From Methyloligella sp. (GTDB taxonomy: Bacteria > Pseudomonadota > Alphaproteobacteria > Rhizobiales > JALUTE01), in the NCBI GenBank assembly GCA_027058255.1, contig JALUTE010000529.1, positions 1 to 7,161 on the forward strand: 7,161 bases of DNA, written 5' to 3'. The notes under the pieces were generated by a model. That model saw nothing but the letters and a program-made list of their open reading frames with translations. It had not been told where the DNA came from and did not search any database. Position numbers and translations under genes: made by a program. This document shows positions 1 to 6,225 of the stretch, piece by piece (positions within the stretch are counted from its first letter, which is position 1; each line of letters opens with the position of its first letter).

Positions 1-2275
1 CCCGCGCCCAGGCGAGCCAGGGCGTATCGTCGCCGGGCTCCAGGGCGTCCTCGAGGCCGAGGCCCGCGAGCAGGGTGGCAAGGCGCATCAGCCAGCGCGA
101 GGGCACGCTTGGCACCCCGTCCACCTTGGCCGCGCGGGTGAGATAGACCTCGCGCCCGGCGAAAAGCTGGCAGAAATCGTGCGCGGCAAGGCCGATGCGC
201 GCCTCGGGCGCCGAGAGGCCGAGCCTTGCCCGCATGGGCCGGCTGAGCCAGGGGTCGGGCTCGGCGATGCGCGGCCAGACGCCCTCGTTGAGGCCGCCGA
301 GCACGAGCACATCCGCGCTCAGGAGGCGCGCCTCGCGCGGGCCCCAGATGAAGAGCCGCGGGTGCAGCGGCTGGCCGAGGCGCACCACCTCCCGCGCCAC
401 CAGAGCGCGGTAGAAGCCGGGGTAGTCCTCGGCGGCGAGCTCCGGATGGCGAATGGTCTCGTCCATGAGGCCGGCGAAGAAGGCGGAGGCCGCCTCGCCC
501 CCGGGGCCCGCCCAAAGCCCATCGCTTGCCCCCGCCTCGTCCGCGGCGAGGGCCTCGGCCACAGCTACGTGGGCGGCGGCGAAGGCCCGCAGGGGATGGC
601 GCAGGGCCGCATGCTTGCTCGCAGCATCCTCGCCCGCCAGCGCCATGAGCGGTACATAGGCGTCCTTCAGCCGGGCGACGAGATCGCGCGCGGCCTCGAG
701 CCTGAGGGTGCGCGCCCGGCGAATGGCGGGATGGGGCGCCCGCTCGTCCCGCGCCGCCGCGATGCCCTCCAGCGATTCGGCGAGCCCTTCGAGGCCGCGC
801 CCCAGATAGGGCGTGCGAAAGAGGGCAAGATCGAGCGCGCGGGCGGCGCCGCGCACGGTGCCGGGGGCAAGGCCAAGACGGGTCAAGGGATGATTGAGCA
901 GCGCCACCACGCTGCGGGGGCTGAAATCCTCCTCGAAGGCGCTCACCACGAGATCGAGAAAGGCGCCCGGTGCCGTCTTGGCGAAGGGGCGTCCGGCGGA
1001 ATCGTCCACATGCAGCCCCCAGCAGGCGAGGCGCGCGGCGACCCGGCGCGCCAGCACCCGGTCGGGCGTGACCAGCGCGGCCGTCCTGTCCGGGCTCTCC
1101 ACGGCCCGGCGGAGAATGAGGGCGATGGCCTCCGCCTCGTCCTGGGCGGTGGGGGCATCGAGGCGGGTGACGCCCGCAAGAGCCTGGCGGATGGCCTCGC
1201 GGGGCGCGCCGTGCACGAAGGCGGGCCAGAGCGGGGTGGTCTCGGCCGGGCGCATGGCCTCGGAGAGCAGCTGCGCGCGCGCCTCCGCCGGCCCGTCCGG
1301 CTCGGCGCCGGGCAGGGGGCGCACGGCGCTGCGCGCAATGGCGAGCTCATCCAGAAGCCGTGCCATGCCGTGTTGCGGATGCTCGGGATGCTCGGTTGCG
1401 AGGGCCTGCCAGCTTTGCTCATCCAGATGGCGGTCGAGCCCGGGCAGCACCAGGGCGCCCCGGGGATGGCCGACCACGGCCTCGATGATCGGGCGCATGA
1501 TGGGCTGGCTCGCAGCGATGCCGGCGATGATCACCGGCCCGGCACCCTCCCCCTCGTCGGCGAGGCGCCGCGCCTCCTCGGCGAGCAGGCGGGCACGGCG
1601 GGCCACCGGCGAGAGCAGGCCGCGCTCGGCGAGATAGGCAGGCCACGTGTCGGTGATGATGGAGAGAAAGTCGAGGGTCTGCTGCCAATGGGCGGAAAGA
1701 TCGGGCCGCACCAGGTCTGAGAGGCGCGAGAGGTCCGCCTGCTCGGCCTCGAGCGTGTCCATGAGATGGGCGAGCTCGGTGGCGAGATGCGCGGCCTGGG
1801 CGGGGGTGCCGGCCGGCCCCCCGCCGAGCGCCCCATCTGCGCCCTCGTCCGCGACCATGCGCGACCATTGCAGAACCAGAAGGCTCAGCACCAGGCGCCG
1901 CTCGATCTCGCCGACCGCAGGCGGAAGGGCGAGGGTGCGCGCGCCCTCGCTGCCGAGGGAGTCGGCCCTTGCGAGGCTCTGGAGAAGGCTCGCCTCCTCG
2001 TCGGCCTCGGCAAGGGGGCGGATGCGCGGCAGGAGGCTCGCCTCGCCGCCGCTCGCGCACAGAAAGGCCGCCGGCATGGCGCGGCAGGCGCGCCGTGTGG
2101 GCAGAAGCAGCGTGATCCGCGGCAGCTCCAGAGGGTCCGGCGCCGTGCCGCCCGGGCGTGGCAGATCGCCGGCGAGGATGGCGCGCGCGACACTGTCGAG
2201 GAAGGGCCGCCCGGGCGGAACGGTGAAGACGTTGCCGCCCGCTCCCCCGCTCCTTTCGGCGGCGGTATCGGCCAT
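1..2275 (-). CDS. addB: Double-strand break repair protein AddB (3' end off the left edge)
   Basis: AddB partners AddA in the helicase-nuclease that resects DNA ends and loads RecA for break repair. The minus frame from ATG 2275 stays open to the left edge, giving the first 758 residues of a protein that usually has about 1000. Visible family landmarks are LLLPTRRA (residues 56-63), LLPRIRPL (81-88) and, near the end, GGLNEGVWPR (about 660-669) followed by a DPWLSRPMR segment. The C-terminal nuclease domain, with its cysteine iron-sulfur ligands, would lie outside the window. I see no GxxxxGK[ST] Walker A motif in the visible part, so the helicase-like half looks non-catalytic. The start is supported by AAGGAGG ten bases upstream. 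The gene lies 61 bases after murU in the same direction, and addA is expected next, beyond the left edge. The identity is firm; only the missing end limits it. Confidence 0.93.
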   Translation of the reverse strand, partial: MADTAAERSGGAGGNVFTVPPGRPFLDSVARAILAGDLPRPGGTAPDPLELPRITLLLPTRRACRAMPAAFLCASGGEASLLPRIRPLAEADEEASLLQSLARADSLGSEGARTLALPPAVGEIERRLVLSLLVLQWSRMVADEGADGALGGGPAGTPAQAAHLATELAHLMDTLEAEQADLSRLSDLVRPDLSAHWQQTLDFLSIITDTWPAYLAERGLLSPVARRARLLAEEARRLADEGEGAGPVIIAGIAASQPIMRPIIEAVVGHPRGALVLPGLDRHLDEQSWQALATEHPEHPQHGMARLLDELAIARSAVRPLPGAEPDGPAEARAQLLSEAMRPAETTPLWPAFVHGAPREAIRQALAGVTRLDAPTAQDEAEAIALILRRAVESPDRTAALVTPDRVLARRVAARLACWGLHVDDSAGRPFAKTAPGAFLDLVVSAFEEDFSPRSVVALLNHPLTRLGLAPGTVRGAARALDLALFRTPYLGRGLEGLAESLEGIAAARDERAPHPAIRRARTLRLEAARDLVARLKDAYVPLMALAGEDAASKHAALRHPLRAFAAAHVAVAEALAADEAGASDGLWAGPGGEAASAFFAGLMDETIRHPELAAEDYPGFYRALVAREVVRLGQPLHPRLFIWGPREARLLSADVLVLGGLNEGVWPRIAEPDPWLSRPMRARLGLSAPEARIGLAAHDFCQLFAGREVYLTRAAKVDGVPSVPSRWLMRLATLLAGLGLEDALEPGDDTPWLAWAR

Positions 2276-2285
2276 GCGCGCCTCG

Positions 2286-2292
2286 CCTCCTT
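2286..2292 (-). promoter_or_regulatory. Ribosome binding site of addB
   Basis: The minus strand reads AAGGAGG here, ten bases before the ATG at 2275. This is the clearest Shine-Dalgarno sequence in the leftward operon. It fixes the addB start and suggests that addB is translated independently of murU, despite probable co-transcription. There is no other in-frame ATG, GTG or TTG between this site and the chosen start. Confidence 0.75.
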
Positions 2293-2336
2293 GCCTCTCG
2301 CCGCCCGGCCGCTCGCCATCTCGCCCTTGCCCCCGC

Positions 2337-3110
2337 TCAGCGCCTGGCATCGGCCATCACCCTTTCGGCGGCCGCGAGGGCATCGGGGCTGCCCACATGC
2401 ATCCAGAGCCCCCCATGGCGCACGCCGAACAGCCGTCCCGCCCGGGCGGCCCGGTCCCAGAGCCGGTTGAGGGAGAAGGGGCCGGCCGGGGCGCCCGCGA
2501 ACAGGCGCGGATGGGCAATGGAGACGCCGGCGAAGACGAGCGGCTCTCGCGGCTCTTGCACCTCTTGCGCCTCCGCGCCCGCGCGGGTGAGCCGCCCGGC
2601 CGCATCCTCGGGCGCATCGGCGGGCACGTCCATGACGAAATCCCCCCGGCCGGCATGGCCGAGCGCGGCACGCACCGGCGCGAGCAGCATCAGGCAGTCC
2701 ATGGCATCGTCGTCCCAGGCGGCGATCATGCGCGCGAGGGTATCGGGCCCGCTCTCCGGCTCCAACCACACCGAATCCGAGTTGTGGACAAAAAAGGCAT
2801 CCGGCCCGAGGAGGGGCAAGGCTTGGTGCACCCCGCCGCCGGTATCCAGCAAGTGCGCGCGCTCGTCCGATATGACGATGCGTGGCGGCGGCGGGCGGCG
2901 GGCGAGATGCGCCTCCAGCGCGTCGGCCAGATGGTGAACGTTCACCACGGCGCGCGCGACGCCCGCCCGCGCCAGCCCATCGAGCACATGGTCGATGAGC
3001 GCCCGCCCGGCGAGCCGCACGAGCGGCTTTGGCACCCGGTCCGTGAGCGGACGCATGCGCGTGCCGAGCCCGGCGCCGAGCACCATGGCGCTTTCCGGCC
3101 GATGGCTCAT
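2337..3110 (-). CDS. murU: MurU-type nucleotidyltransferase (N-acetylmuramate-1-phosphate uridylyltransferase)
   Basis: This 257-residue protein is a sugar-1-phosphate nucleotidyltransferase. In the cell-wall recycling pathway the family converts MurNAc alpha-1-phosphate and UTP to UDP-MurNAc in the cytoplasm. The nucleotide-binding signature LGAGLGTRMRPLT is at residues 11-23, PKPL at 27-30, DTGGG at 89-93, the metal-binding NSD at 110-112 (D112), and a C-terminal GLWMHVGSPDAL at 234-245. The start at 3110 puts the signature close to the N-terminus, as usual for the family; the frame is open further upstream, but that part is a shadow of the kinase gene. The ATG overlaps the kinase stop as ATGA, so translation is probably coupled; upstream there is only a G-rich stretch. 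Residues about 164-190 are an acidic, Ala/Glu-rich segment that looks longer than usual. Specificity for MurNAc-1-P is inferred from the AmgK neighbour; another sugar phosphate is possible. Confidence 0.9.
   Translation of the reverse strand: MSHRPESAMVLGAGLGTRMRPLTDRVPKPLVRLAGRALIDHVLDGLARAGVARAVVNVHHLADALEAHLARRPPPPRIVISDERAHLLDTGGGVHQALPLLGPDAFFVHNSDSVWLEPESGPDTLARMIAAWDDDAMDCLMLLAPVRAALGHAGRGDFVMDVPADAPEDAAGRLTRAGAEAQEVQEPREPLVFAGVSIAHPRLFAGAPAGPFSLNRLWDRAARAGRLFGVRHGGLWMHVGSPDALAAAERVMADARR
3107..3110 (-). promoter_or_regulatory. ATGA stop-start overlap coupling amgK to murU
   Basis: On the minus strand the murU start ATG and the kinase stop TGA share the four bases ATGA. The overlap implies translational coupling and roughly equal synthesis of the kinase and the uridylyltransferase, which act in sequence. 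No strong independent ribosome binding site is visible for murU. Confidence 0.8.
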
Positions 3111-4759
3111 GCGACGCCCCCCGCATGGGGCGGCGTGCGCCGCAGGGCGGGCGGCAGATGGCGCGCATACCAGGCCCCGAGCGCGGCCAGCGCCGGATGG
3201 GCGAGATTGCGCTCGAGCGCCTGCCAGACCCGCGGCATGTGCGCGAGATAGGCGCGCTTGCCGTCGCGCAGGGCAAGGCGCGCGAAAATGCCCAGCACCT
3301 TGGTCGCCCTTTGCGCGCCGAGCACCGCATAGTCGCGCCGGAAGGCGGCCGCGTCGAAATCCGTCTCGCGGGCGCGCGCCTCGGCGCAATAGCGATCGAG
3401 CAGGGCGGTCTCCAGCGGGGGCGGCACGCTCACCCGCGCATCCTGCAGCAGCGAGACCAGGTCATAGGCGAGCGGCCCGCGAACCGCGTCCTGGAAATCC
3501 ACGAGGCCGACCCGCGCAAGGCCCGCCCGGTCCGGGCGCCAGATGAGATTGGGGCTGTGATAGTCGCGCAGCACCCAGCCCTCGGGCGGCCGGCTCACGA
3601 GCGGCGCGAGCAGGTCTCTCCACAGGGCGAGAAACTCGTCCCGCGCATCGGGGCATGGCGGCGTGCCGGTGAGCAGCGCGACCGCCCAGTCCGTGAGCAG
3701 CGCCACCTCGATGAGGAAGGCATCGAGGTCATAGACGGGCAGGCGATAGCTCTCGCCCCCGGCGATGGGGATCGCCTCGGGCGGCGGGCTCGCGCGCACG
3801 TGCAGGAGCACCTCCACCGCCGCCTGCCAGAGCGCGGCCATGTCCGCGCCGCCCGCGAGGGCCGCGCGGAAGTCCTGCGGCCCGAGATCCTCGAGCAGGA
3901 GAAAGCCGCGCTTGAGGTCCGCCGCCAGCAGCGCCGGGGCGGCGAGGCCCATGTCGCGCAGCGCCCGGTCGACGGCCACGAAGGGGCGCACATCCTCGGC
4001 GAGATGGGCGATGGCGCTGTAGGGCTTGCCATCGCGGATCGGCGGGCCGTCCGGCTGGCGGGGCCAGTCCATGAGGATGGCCCGCTCGGGCGTGCCGCCG
4101 CCGCCCGCATTGTCTGGACCGTCCGGAGTGTCCATCCCGCCCGCCCGTGCAAGGCGCGCATAGCGGCGCGTCGAGGCATCGCCCTGCAGATGCGCGATCT
4201 GCGCCTCACCCCAGCCGGCCTCGTCGAGAAAGGCCCTGAGATGCGCCAGACGCTCGAGCCGCTCGGCCCACTCGCCCCGGCCCGTGAGCACGATCCGCCG
4301 CCCCTCCGCCGCCGCGCCCGTCTCATCCTCCGCTATCTCCGCAATGGCAATCTCGAGGCGCGTCTCGGGCAGGGCCGCCTCGGCGCGCTCCGGCCACTCG
4401 ATCAGGCAGATCGCCTCGCCGAGCGCCTCGTCGAGGCCGATCTCGACCGTCTCCTCCTCGCCCGACAGGCGATAGAAATCAAAATGGCAGATACGCCCGC
4501 GCGCCGTCTCATAGGTCTGCAACAGCGAGAATGTGGGGCTCGGCACCTCGCCCTCGCGCCCGCCCGAGAGGGCATGGATGAGGAAACGCGCGAAGGTGGT
4601 CTTGCCGGCGCCGAGATCGCCCCGCAGCGCGATCACGTCGCCCGGCGCGAGGATGAGCGCAAGGGCCTCGGCAAGCCGGCGCATCGCGCCGAGATCGCCA
4701 TGTTCGATCTCGTGGCGCGCCGGCGCCTGTGCGCTCTCGGCTGTGGTCCTGTCGTCCAT
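3107..4759 (-). CDS. tsaE-amgK: TsaE-AmgK fusion: t6A synthesis ATPase joined to an N-acetylmuramate/N-acetylglucosamine kinase
   Basis: This 550-residue protein has two domains. Residues 1 to about 165 are TsaE, the ATPase that supports TsaB/TsaD in making t6A37 on ANN-decoding tRNAs. It has Walker A GDLGAGKTT (47-55), PSPTFSLLQTY (73-83), HFDFYRL (92-98) and IEWPER (120-125). Residues about 172-545 form an aminoglycoside-phosphotransferase-fold kinase of the AmgK type, which phosphorylates MurNAc or GlcNAc at the anomeric position. It has GDASTRRY (193-200), the catalytic loop LRDYHSPNLIW (397-407, D399 and N404) and the metal-binding VDFQDA (420-425, D421). A Gly/Pro-rich insertion occupies about 207-226. 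No stop or frame break separates the domains. The ATG lies 5 bases after the ruvX stop with no evident Shine-Dalgarno, so reinitiation is likely. Its own stop overlaps the murU start by 4 bases. The fusion occurs in other alphaproteobacteria. Sugar specificity is inferred from family and context. Confidence 0.93.
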   Translation of the reverse strand: MDDRTTAESAQAPARHEIEHGDLGAMRRLAEALALILAPGDVIALRGDLGAGKTTFARFLIHALSGGREGEVPSPTFSLLQTYETARGRICHFDFYRLSGEEETVEIGLDEALGEAICLIEWPERAEAALPETRLEIAIAEIAEDETGAAAEGRRIVLTGRGEWAERLERLAHLRAFLDEAGWGEAQIAHLQGDASTRRYARLARAGGMDTPDGPDNAGGGGTPERAILMDWPRQPDGPPIRDGKPYSAIAHLAEDVRPFVAVDRALRDMGLAAPALLAADLKRGFLLLEDLGPQDFRAALAGGADMAALWQAAVEVLLHVRASPPPEAIPIAGGESYRLPVYDLDAFLIEVALLTDWAVALLTGTPPCPDARDEFLALWRDLLAPLVSRPPEGWVLRDYHSPNLIWRPDRAGLARVGLVDFQDAVRGPLAYDLVSLLQDARVSVPPPLETALLDRYCAEARARETDFDAAAFRRDYAVLGAQRATKVLGIFARLALRDGKRAYLAHMPRVWQALERNLAHPALAALGAWYARHLPPALRRTPPHAGGVA

Positions 4760-4764
4760 GGCGC

Positions 4765-5229
4765 TCAGGCGTGGCTTTGGTGCGCCGCATTGCGATCGAG
4801 ATGGCCGAGGCGGTCGAGGGCGCCCTGCAGGATGAAGGCGGCCGCCATCTTGTCGATCACGGCGCTGCGCCTCTTGCGGCTTGCATCGGCTTCGAGCAGG
4901 GTGCGCTCGGCGGCCACCGTGGAGAGCCGTTCGTCCCAGAAGAGCACCGGCAGATCGAAGCCCTCGACGCGCTCGAGATTGCGCAGAAAGGCGCGGGTGG
5001 ACTGGGCGCGCGGCCCCTCCGTGCCGTCCATGTTGCGCGGCAGGCCGATGACGAGGCCCACCACGGCATGCTCCGCGATGATGCCGAGCAGGCGCGCCGC
5101 ATCGGCGGCGAACCGGGTCCTGCGAATGGTCTCCAGGCTCGTGGCGATGGTCCGCCGCTCGTCCGAGAGGGCAAGGCCGATGGTGCGCGTGCCCACATCG
5201 AGGCCAAGCAGTCGGCCAGCCGCGGGCAT
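4765..5229 (-). CDS. ruvX: RuvX/YqgF family RNase H-fold protein (pre-16S rRNA processing nuclease / putative Holliday junction resolvase)
   Basis: From ATG 5229 this is a 154-residue YqgF/RuvX protein, slightly longer than the 138 residues of the E. coli protein. The family is a small cytoplasmic RNase H-fold nuclease linked to 5' maturation of 16S rRNA and proposed to act on Holliday junctions. The core is intact: LGLDVGTRTIG (residues 9-18, catalytic D11), IGLPRNMDG (61-69), FWDERLST (97-104) and the acidic D126 in IDKMAAAF. The start is uncertain. Related alphaproteobacterial proteins usually carry about 15 more residues before the RLLGLD strand. The upstream sequence LSPRDFAAR looks like that segment, but the only upstream in-frame ATG near it is at 5367, which would give 200 residues. 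Neither ATG has a clear Shine-Dalgarno. It is the first gene of the leftward operon and ends 5 bases before the tsaE-amgK start. Confidence 0.92.
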   Translation of the reverse strand: MPAAGRLLGLDVGTRTIGLALSDERRTIATSLETIRRTRFAADAARLLGIIAEHAVVGLVIGLPRNMDGTEGPRAQSTRAFLRNLERVEGFDLPVLFWDERLSTVAAERTLLEADASRKRRSAVIDKMAAAFILQGALDRLGHLDRNAAHQSHA

Positions 5230-5328
5230 CCGGGCGGCGAAGTCCCGCGGGGAAAGGTCGGGCGGCGGCGAGCGTTTTCGTCGGGTTCCGGTTGCGATGG
5301 GAGGGTCTCCGTCGGGGTCAGGGCCTCG

Positions 5329-5340
5329 CGCCCGCGGGCG
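5329..5340. repeat. Perfect 12-base palindrome
   Basis: CGCCCGCGGGCG is its own reverse complement and does not extend perfectly into the flanks. It lies between the two divergent transcription units, 27 bases from the candidate plus-strand -35 box. It could be an operator or simply a product of about 70% GC composition. No loop or T-run accompanies it, so it is not a terminator. Confidence 0.35.
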
Positions 5341-5366
5341 GGCTCGGCATCGAGGCGAATGGTTCA

Positions 5367-5394
5367 TTGTTGCACCGGGCCATGCGGCTATACT
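5367..5394 (+). promoter_or_regulatory. Candidate sigma-70 promoter for the UPF0173 - aminopeptidase pair
   Basis: TATACT (5389-5394) matches the TATAAT consensus at five of six positions. TTGTTG (5367-5372) matches the TTGACA consensus only at its first three positions, with 16 bases between the boxes. A start near 5401 would leave a leader of about 85 bases before the ATG at 5486. In such GC-rich sequence an AT-rich hexamer of this quality stands out, but the weak -35 keeps confidence moderate. Confidence 0.5.
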
Positions 5395-5469
5395 CGGCTT
5401 GCGTTCGAGAGGTTTCATATAGCCTGATCGGGGCGCGCGCGAGAAGGCCCGCGTCCCCGAGCCGGCGAG

Positions 5470-5476
5470 AAGGAGG
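5470..5476 (+). promoter_or_regulatory. Ribosome binding site of the UPF0173 hydrolase gene
   Basis: AAGGAGG ends nine bases before the ATG at 5486 and decides that start. Another ATG at 5479 is too close to this site and is in a different frame. Confidence 0.8.
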
Positions 5477-5485
5477 GCATGCGCG

Positions 5486-6184
5486 ATGAAGATCACCTGG
5501 CTCGGTCATTCCTGCTTTCGCATCGACACCGGCGCGAGCGGCATATTGATAGACCCCTTTCTCACCGGCAATCCCACCTTCGAGAAGACGGGCAGAAGCG
5601 TCGCCGAGGTGAGCGAGGGCGTCACCCATGTGCTGCTCACCCACGGCCATGACGACCATGTGGGCGATACGGTGGACATCTGCAAGCGCACGGGCGCAAC
5701 GCTCGTCGCCGTCTTCGAGCTCGCCATGTATCTGAACGGCAAAGGGGTCGAGACGGTCGACCCCACCAATACGGGCGGCACGGTGGACCATGGCGACTTC
5801 ACCGTGAGCTTCACGAGCGCGCTGCACTCCTCCGGCACCATCGTCGATGGGCGGATGGTCTATCTCGGCAATCCCTGCGGCCTCGTCGTCAAGGCGGAGG
5901 GGCGCAGCATCTACCACATGGGCGACACGGAGATCATGAGCGACATGGCCCTCATCAACGAGGTGCATGCGCCCGACATCGGCATCGTGCCCATTGGCGA
6001 CCGCTTCACCATGGGCGCCGGGACGGCGGCGCTCGCCTGCAGGAAATATTTCGACTTCAAGACCATCATTCCCTGCCATTACGGCACCTTTCCCATCATC
6101 GACCAGACGCCGGACGCCTTCCTGAAGGAAGCGGCGGGGCTGAATGTGGTGGTGCCGGCGGTGGGCGAGGCCATGGAGCTGTGA
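5486..6184 (+). CDS. UPF0173 family metal-dependent hydrolase (metallo-beta-lactamase fold)
   Basis: This complete 232-residue protein belongs to the UPF0173 (YtkL-like) branch of the metallo-beta-lactamase superfamily. It is probably a cytoplasmic hydrolase; no signal peptide or membrane segment is visible. It starts MKITWLGHSCF, typical of the family, with H8 in the first strand. The metal-binding motif is THGHDDHVGD (52-61; H53, H55, D57, H58). Further candidate ligands are H114 (ALHSS), D147 (HMGDTE, 144-149) and H198 (PCHYGTFP, 197-204). All expected ligands are present, so it should be active, probably with two zinc ions. The physiological substrate of the family is not established, and the fold alone should not be read as beta-lactamase activity. 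The start is set by AAGGAGG at 5470-5476. It is divergent from ruvX and probably co-transcribed with the aminopeptidase gene 41 bases downstream. Confidence 0.93.
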   Translation: MKITWLGHSCFRIDTGASGILIDPFLTGNPTFEKTGRSVAEVSEGVTHVLLTHGHDDHVGDTVDICKRTGATLVAVFELAMYLNGKGVETVDPTNTGGTVDHGDFTVSFTSALHSSGTIVDGRMVYLGNPCGLVVKAEGRSIYHMGDTEIMSDMALINEVHAPDIGIVPIGDRFTMGAGTAALACRKYFDFKTIIPCHYGTFPIIDQTPDAFLKEAAGLNVVVPAVGEAMEL

Positions 6185-6210
6185 GGCGCAGGGCGAAAGG
6201 CGCTGCGAGG

Positions 6211-6215
6211 GGAGG
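6211..6215 (+). promoter_or_regulatory. Ribosome binding site of the aminopeptidase P gene
   Basis: GGAGG, within a longer purine run, lies ten bases before ATG 6226. A GTG directly ahead of the ATG (6223-6225) is in the same frame and could also serve as the start, adding one residue. Confidence 0.6.
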
Positions 6216-6225
6216 AAGCTCCGTG

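Larger units (their letters stand above)
5230..5485. other. Divergent intergenic region between ruvX and the UPF0173 gene
   Basis: This gap of about 256 bases must hold the start signals of both gene groups. On the plus strand it has a good -10 box with a weak -35, and a strong ribosome binding site at its right end. For the leftward operon I find no convincing -35/-10 pair; the AT-rich stretch near 5385-5423 is the likeliest place. A 12-base perfect palindrome lies at 5329-5340. Part of the gap (5230-5367) is open in the ruvX frame and may code for its N-terminus. No small gene is convincing here. Confidence 0.6.

Noticed and set aside
179..1720. A 513-codon open frame on the plus strand opposite addB
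   Set aside because: The minus frame here encodes clear AddB sequence, including GGLNEGVWPR. The plus frame shows no domain and is a composition-driven shadow.
2337..3389. A longer murU product starting at 3389
   Set aside because: The extra N-terminal 93 residues are an out-of-frame reading of the kinase gene, while the nucleotidyltransferase signature sits just after the ATG at 3110, which overlaps the kinase stop.
3125..5422. A 765-codon open frame on the plus strand, opposite murU, tsaE-amgK and ruvX
   Set aside because: It mirrors three well-supported genes on the other strand, has Arg/Gly/Ala/Glu-rich composition with no recognisable motif, and spans gene boundaries. Long antisense frames are expected at about 70% GC.
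5399..5423. A second plus-strand promoter with TTGCGT and TATAGC
   Set aside because: The spacing between the boxes is only 13 bases, too short for sigma-70, and the -10 box is poorer than TATACT at 5389.
6185..6225. A possible hairpin terminator after the UPF0173 gene (CGCAG ... CTGCG)
   Set aside because: The stem is only 5 base pairs with an 11-base loop and no T-run, so it is more likely chance pairing in GC-rich sequence.
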